Shown here in pieces: positions 47,723 to 48,534 of a stretch of DNA of 48,534 nucleotides. The notes beneath the pieces are model-generated. The model saw only the letters and a list, made by a program, of their open reading frames with translations. It was not told the DNA's origin and searched no databases. This DNA is from Bigelowiella natans CCMP2755 (taxonomy: Eukaryota > Cercozoa > Chlorarachniophyceae), in the NCBI GenBank assembly GCA_000320545.1, contig ADNK01001990.1, positions 1 to 48,534 on the forward strand. The letters are read 5' to 3'. The translations under genes were made by a program, and so were the position numbers. Every line of letters starts with the position of its first letter. The first letter of the stretch is position 1.

Positions 47723-48534
47723 TCAGTAGAGAACATTCTGTATGGAATTAAGTACAACATCTACCACCTCCAGCATTTCATCATAATAATCGTCATCTTC
47801 TCTTGAAAACTTCTACCAAGCGCCAAGCGCTACTATCTCTCCCTTTTACTACTTACTACTACTACTGCTTCTGCTGCTGCTGCTACTACTACTAACAAAA
47901 GATGTAGGCGCTTACGTGATGGAGTTGCCCCCATCGATACGGAGGAGTTTTCCCGTTCAACAATCTTGGGAGCACTGGCAGGAGCTGGATTGGATGAGGG
48001 GAGGGAGGGGGGAAATGGGGGTTGGGGGACGGTTGCATCAGAGTAGAGTTATATATTCACGAATGATTCTGATATTTAGACGCACATTCCCTAAAGTGCT
48101 CACGCGCGAGGGGAAGTTAGACGGGGAAAGGTATGATCATCGTTTAGGGTCATGACGAGTCGCCTTTAGAATGAGTTAATATGCTTAATGTTCCCCCCTT
48201 TTTCCTGACCTGCTGGCATGAAGCAGAAGACTTTTATCGCCACGATAATAGAGATAATGAATGCGAGGACCTGTAGTTGTAATCGGATTATTGCTATCAT
48301 TCCTGCAGTAACTGTAGTATAACGAGCAGCTCGCCACTACTTTCGTCGGTACTACTACTACTTTACTCCTTCCCTCCCCCATCTTTTCTCTCCTTAACAA
48401 CACAAAAAATTGTTACCCCGAAGACGGTGCCAACGTTGGCGACACCTTTGACATCCGAGTCATCGTCTTCCTTGCATGAACACTAGAAGAGAAGCAGCAG
48501 CAGGAGGAGGAGGAAGGGGGAGGAGAAGGAGGAA
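47723..48534 (-). CDS. 3' end of an unknown single-pass membrane protein (partial)
   Basis: The gene enters from the right edge. Three exons join in phase: 48210-48302, 47916-47984 and 47723-47799, ending at a stop at 47723-47725. The first encodes a membrane helix, AIIRLQLQVLAFIISIIVAI followed by KVFCFMPA. Next is a polar stretch (PASAPKIVERENSSVSMGAT), then an acidic C-terminus (DDDYYDEMLEVVDVVLN and IQNVLY). A further exon at 48417 to about 48480 (EDDDSDVKGVANVGTVFG) has a good donor but is out of phase with 48302, so it may be mis-bounded or a piece is missing. Family not recognised. The layout suggests a C-terminal tail on one side of a membrane. Confidence 0.6.

Overview
The window is nuclear DNA of an intron-rich eukaryote, most likely a unicellular alga or protist; I cannot assign the lineage. 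The genes are purely eukaryotic (RECQL4-type helicase, AP-1 sigma, Ras, RagC, Rrp5). They are cut by many short GT-AG introns (mostly about 60-350 nt), use the standard code, and carry very many microsatellites in introns, spacers and some exons. I rebuilt most genes by hand, joining exons only where splice phase and family conservation agreed. Most usable evidence therefore lies in exons far shorter than the long open frames, many of which are microsatellite translations.

Layout, left to right: unrecognised multi-exon gene (+, ~190-2110); NRAMP-related metal transporter (-, 3611-~6952); RECQL4-like helicase with an N-terminal Sld2-like segment (+, 8223-15132); small two-helix membrane protein (-, 16424-16996); secretory-pathway polytopic membrane protein with two Gly-x-x-Asp/Asp-Asp helix motifs (+, 17164-19622); Nudix hydrolase with an N-myristoylation-like start (-, 20497-22604); AP-1 sigma adaptin (+, 23146-23989); two-C2-domain coiled-coil protein (-, 24903-27220); Ras-family GTPase ending in CVIL (+, 27324-28229); intronless BCS1-like AAA ATPase with a SAM domain (-, 28681-30234); giant Rrp5 (+, 30792-40020); RagC/D (Gtr2) GTPase (-, 40541-44900); and the 3' end of an unknown membrane protein (-, 47723 to the right edge).

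Twelve consecutive genes alternate strands without exception. This gives head-to-head pairs with short shared promoters (103 and 167 bp in the tightest cases) separated by tail-to-tail spacers. The tail-to-tail spacers share an unusual sequence style, dense in short self-complementary words (CTAG, GTAC, TGCA, GCATGC, CGATCG), which is the most interesting unexplained signal here. The 2.8 kb before the last gene has a related style and holds a nested inverted repeat.

Functionally the genes cover DNA replication and repair (RECQL4), ribosome biogenesis (Rrp5), nutrient signalling (RagC), small-GTPase and lipid-binding signalling (Ras, C2 protein), vesicle coats (AP-1 sigma) and ion transport. 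I see no prokaryotic-style operon, CRISPR array, intact transposon, rRNA or convincing tRNA.
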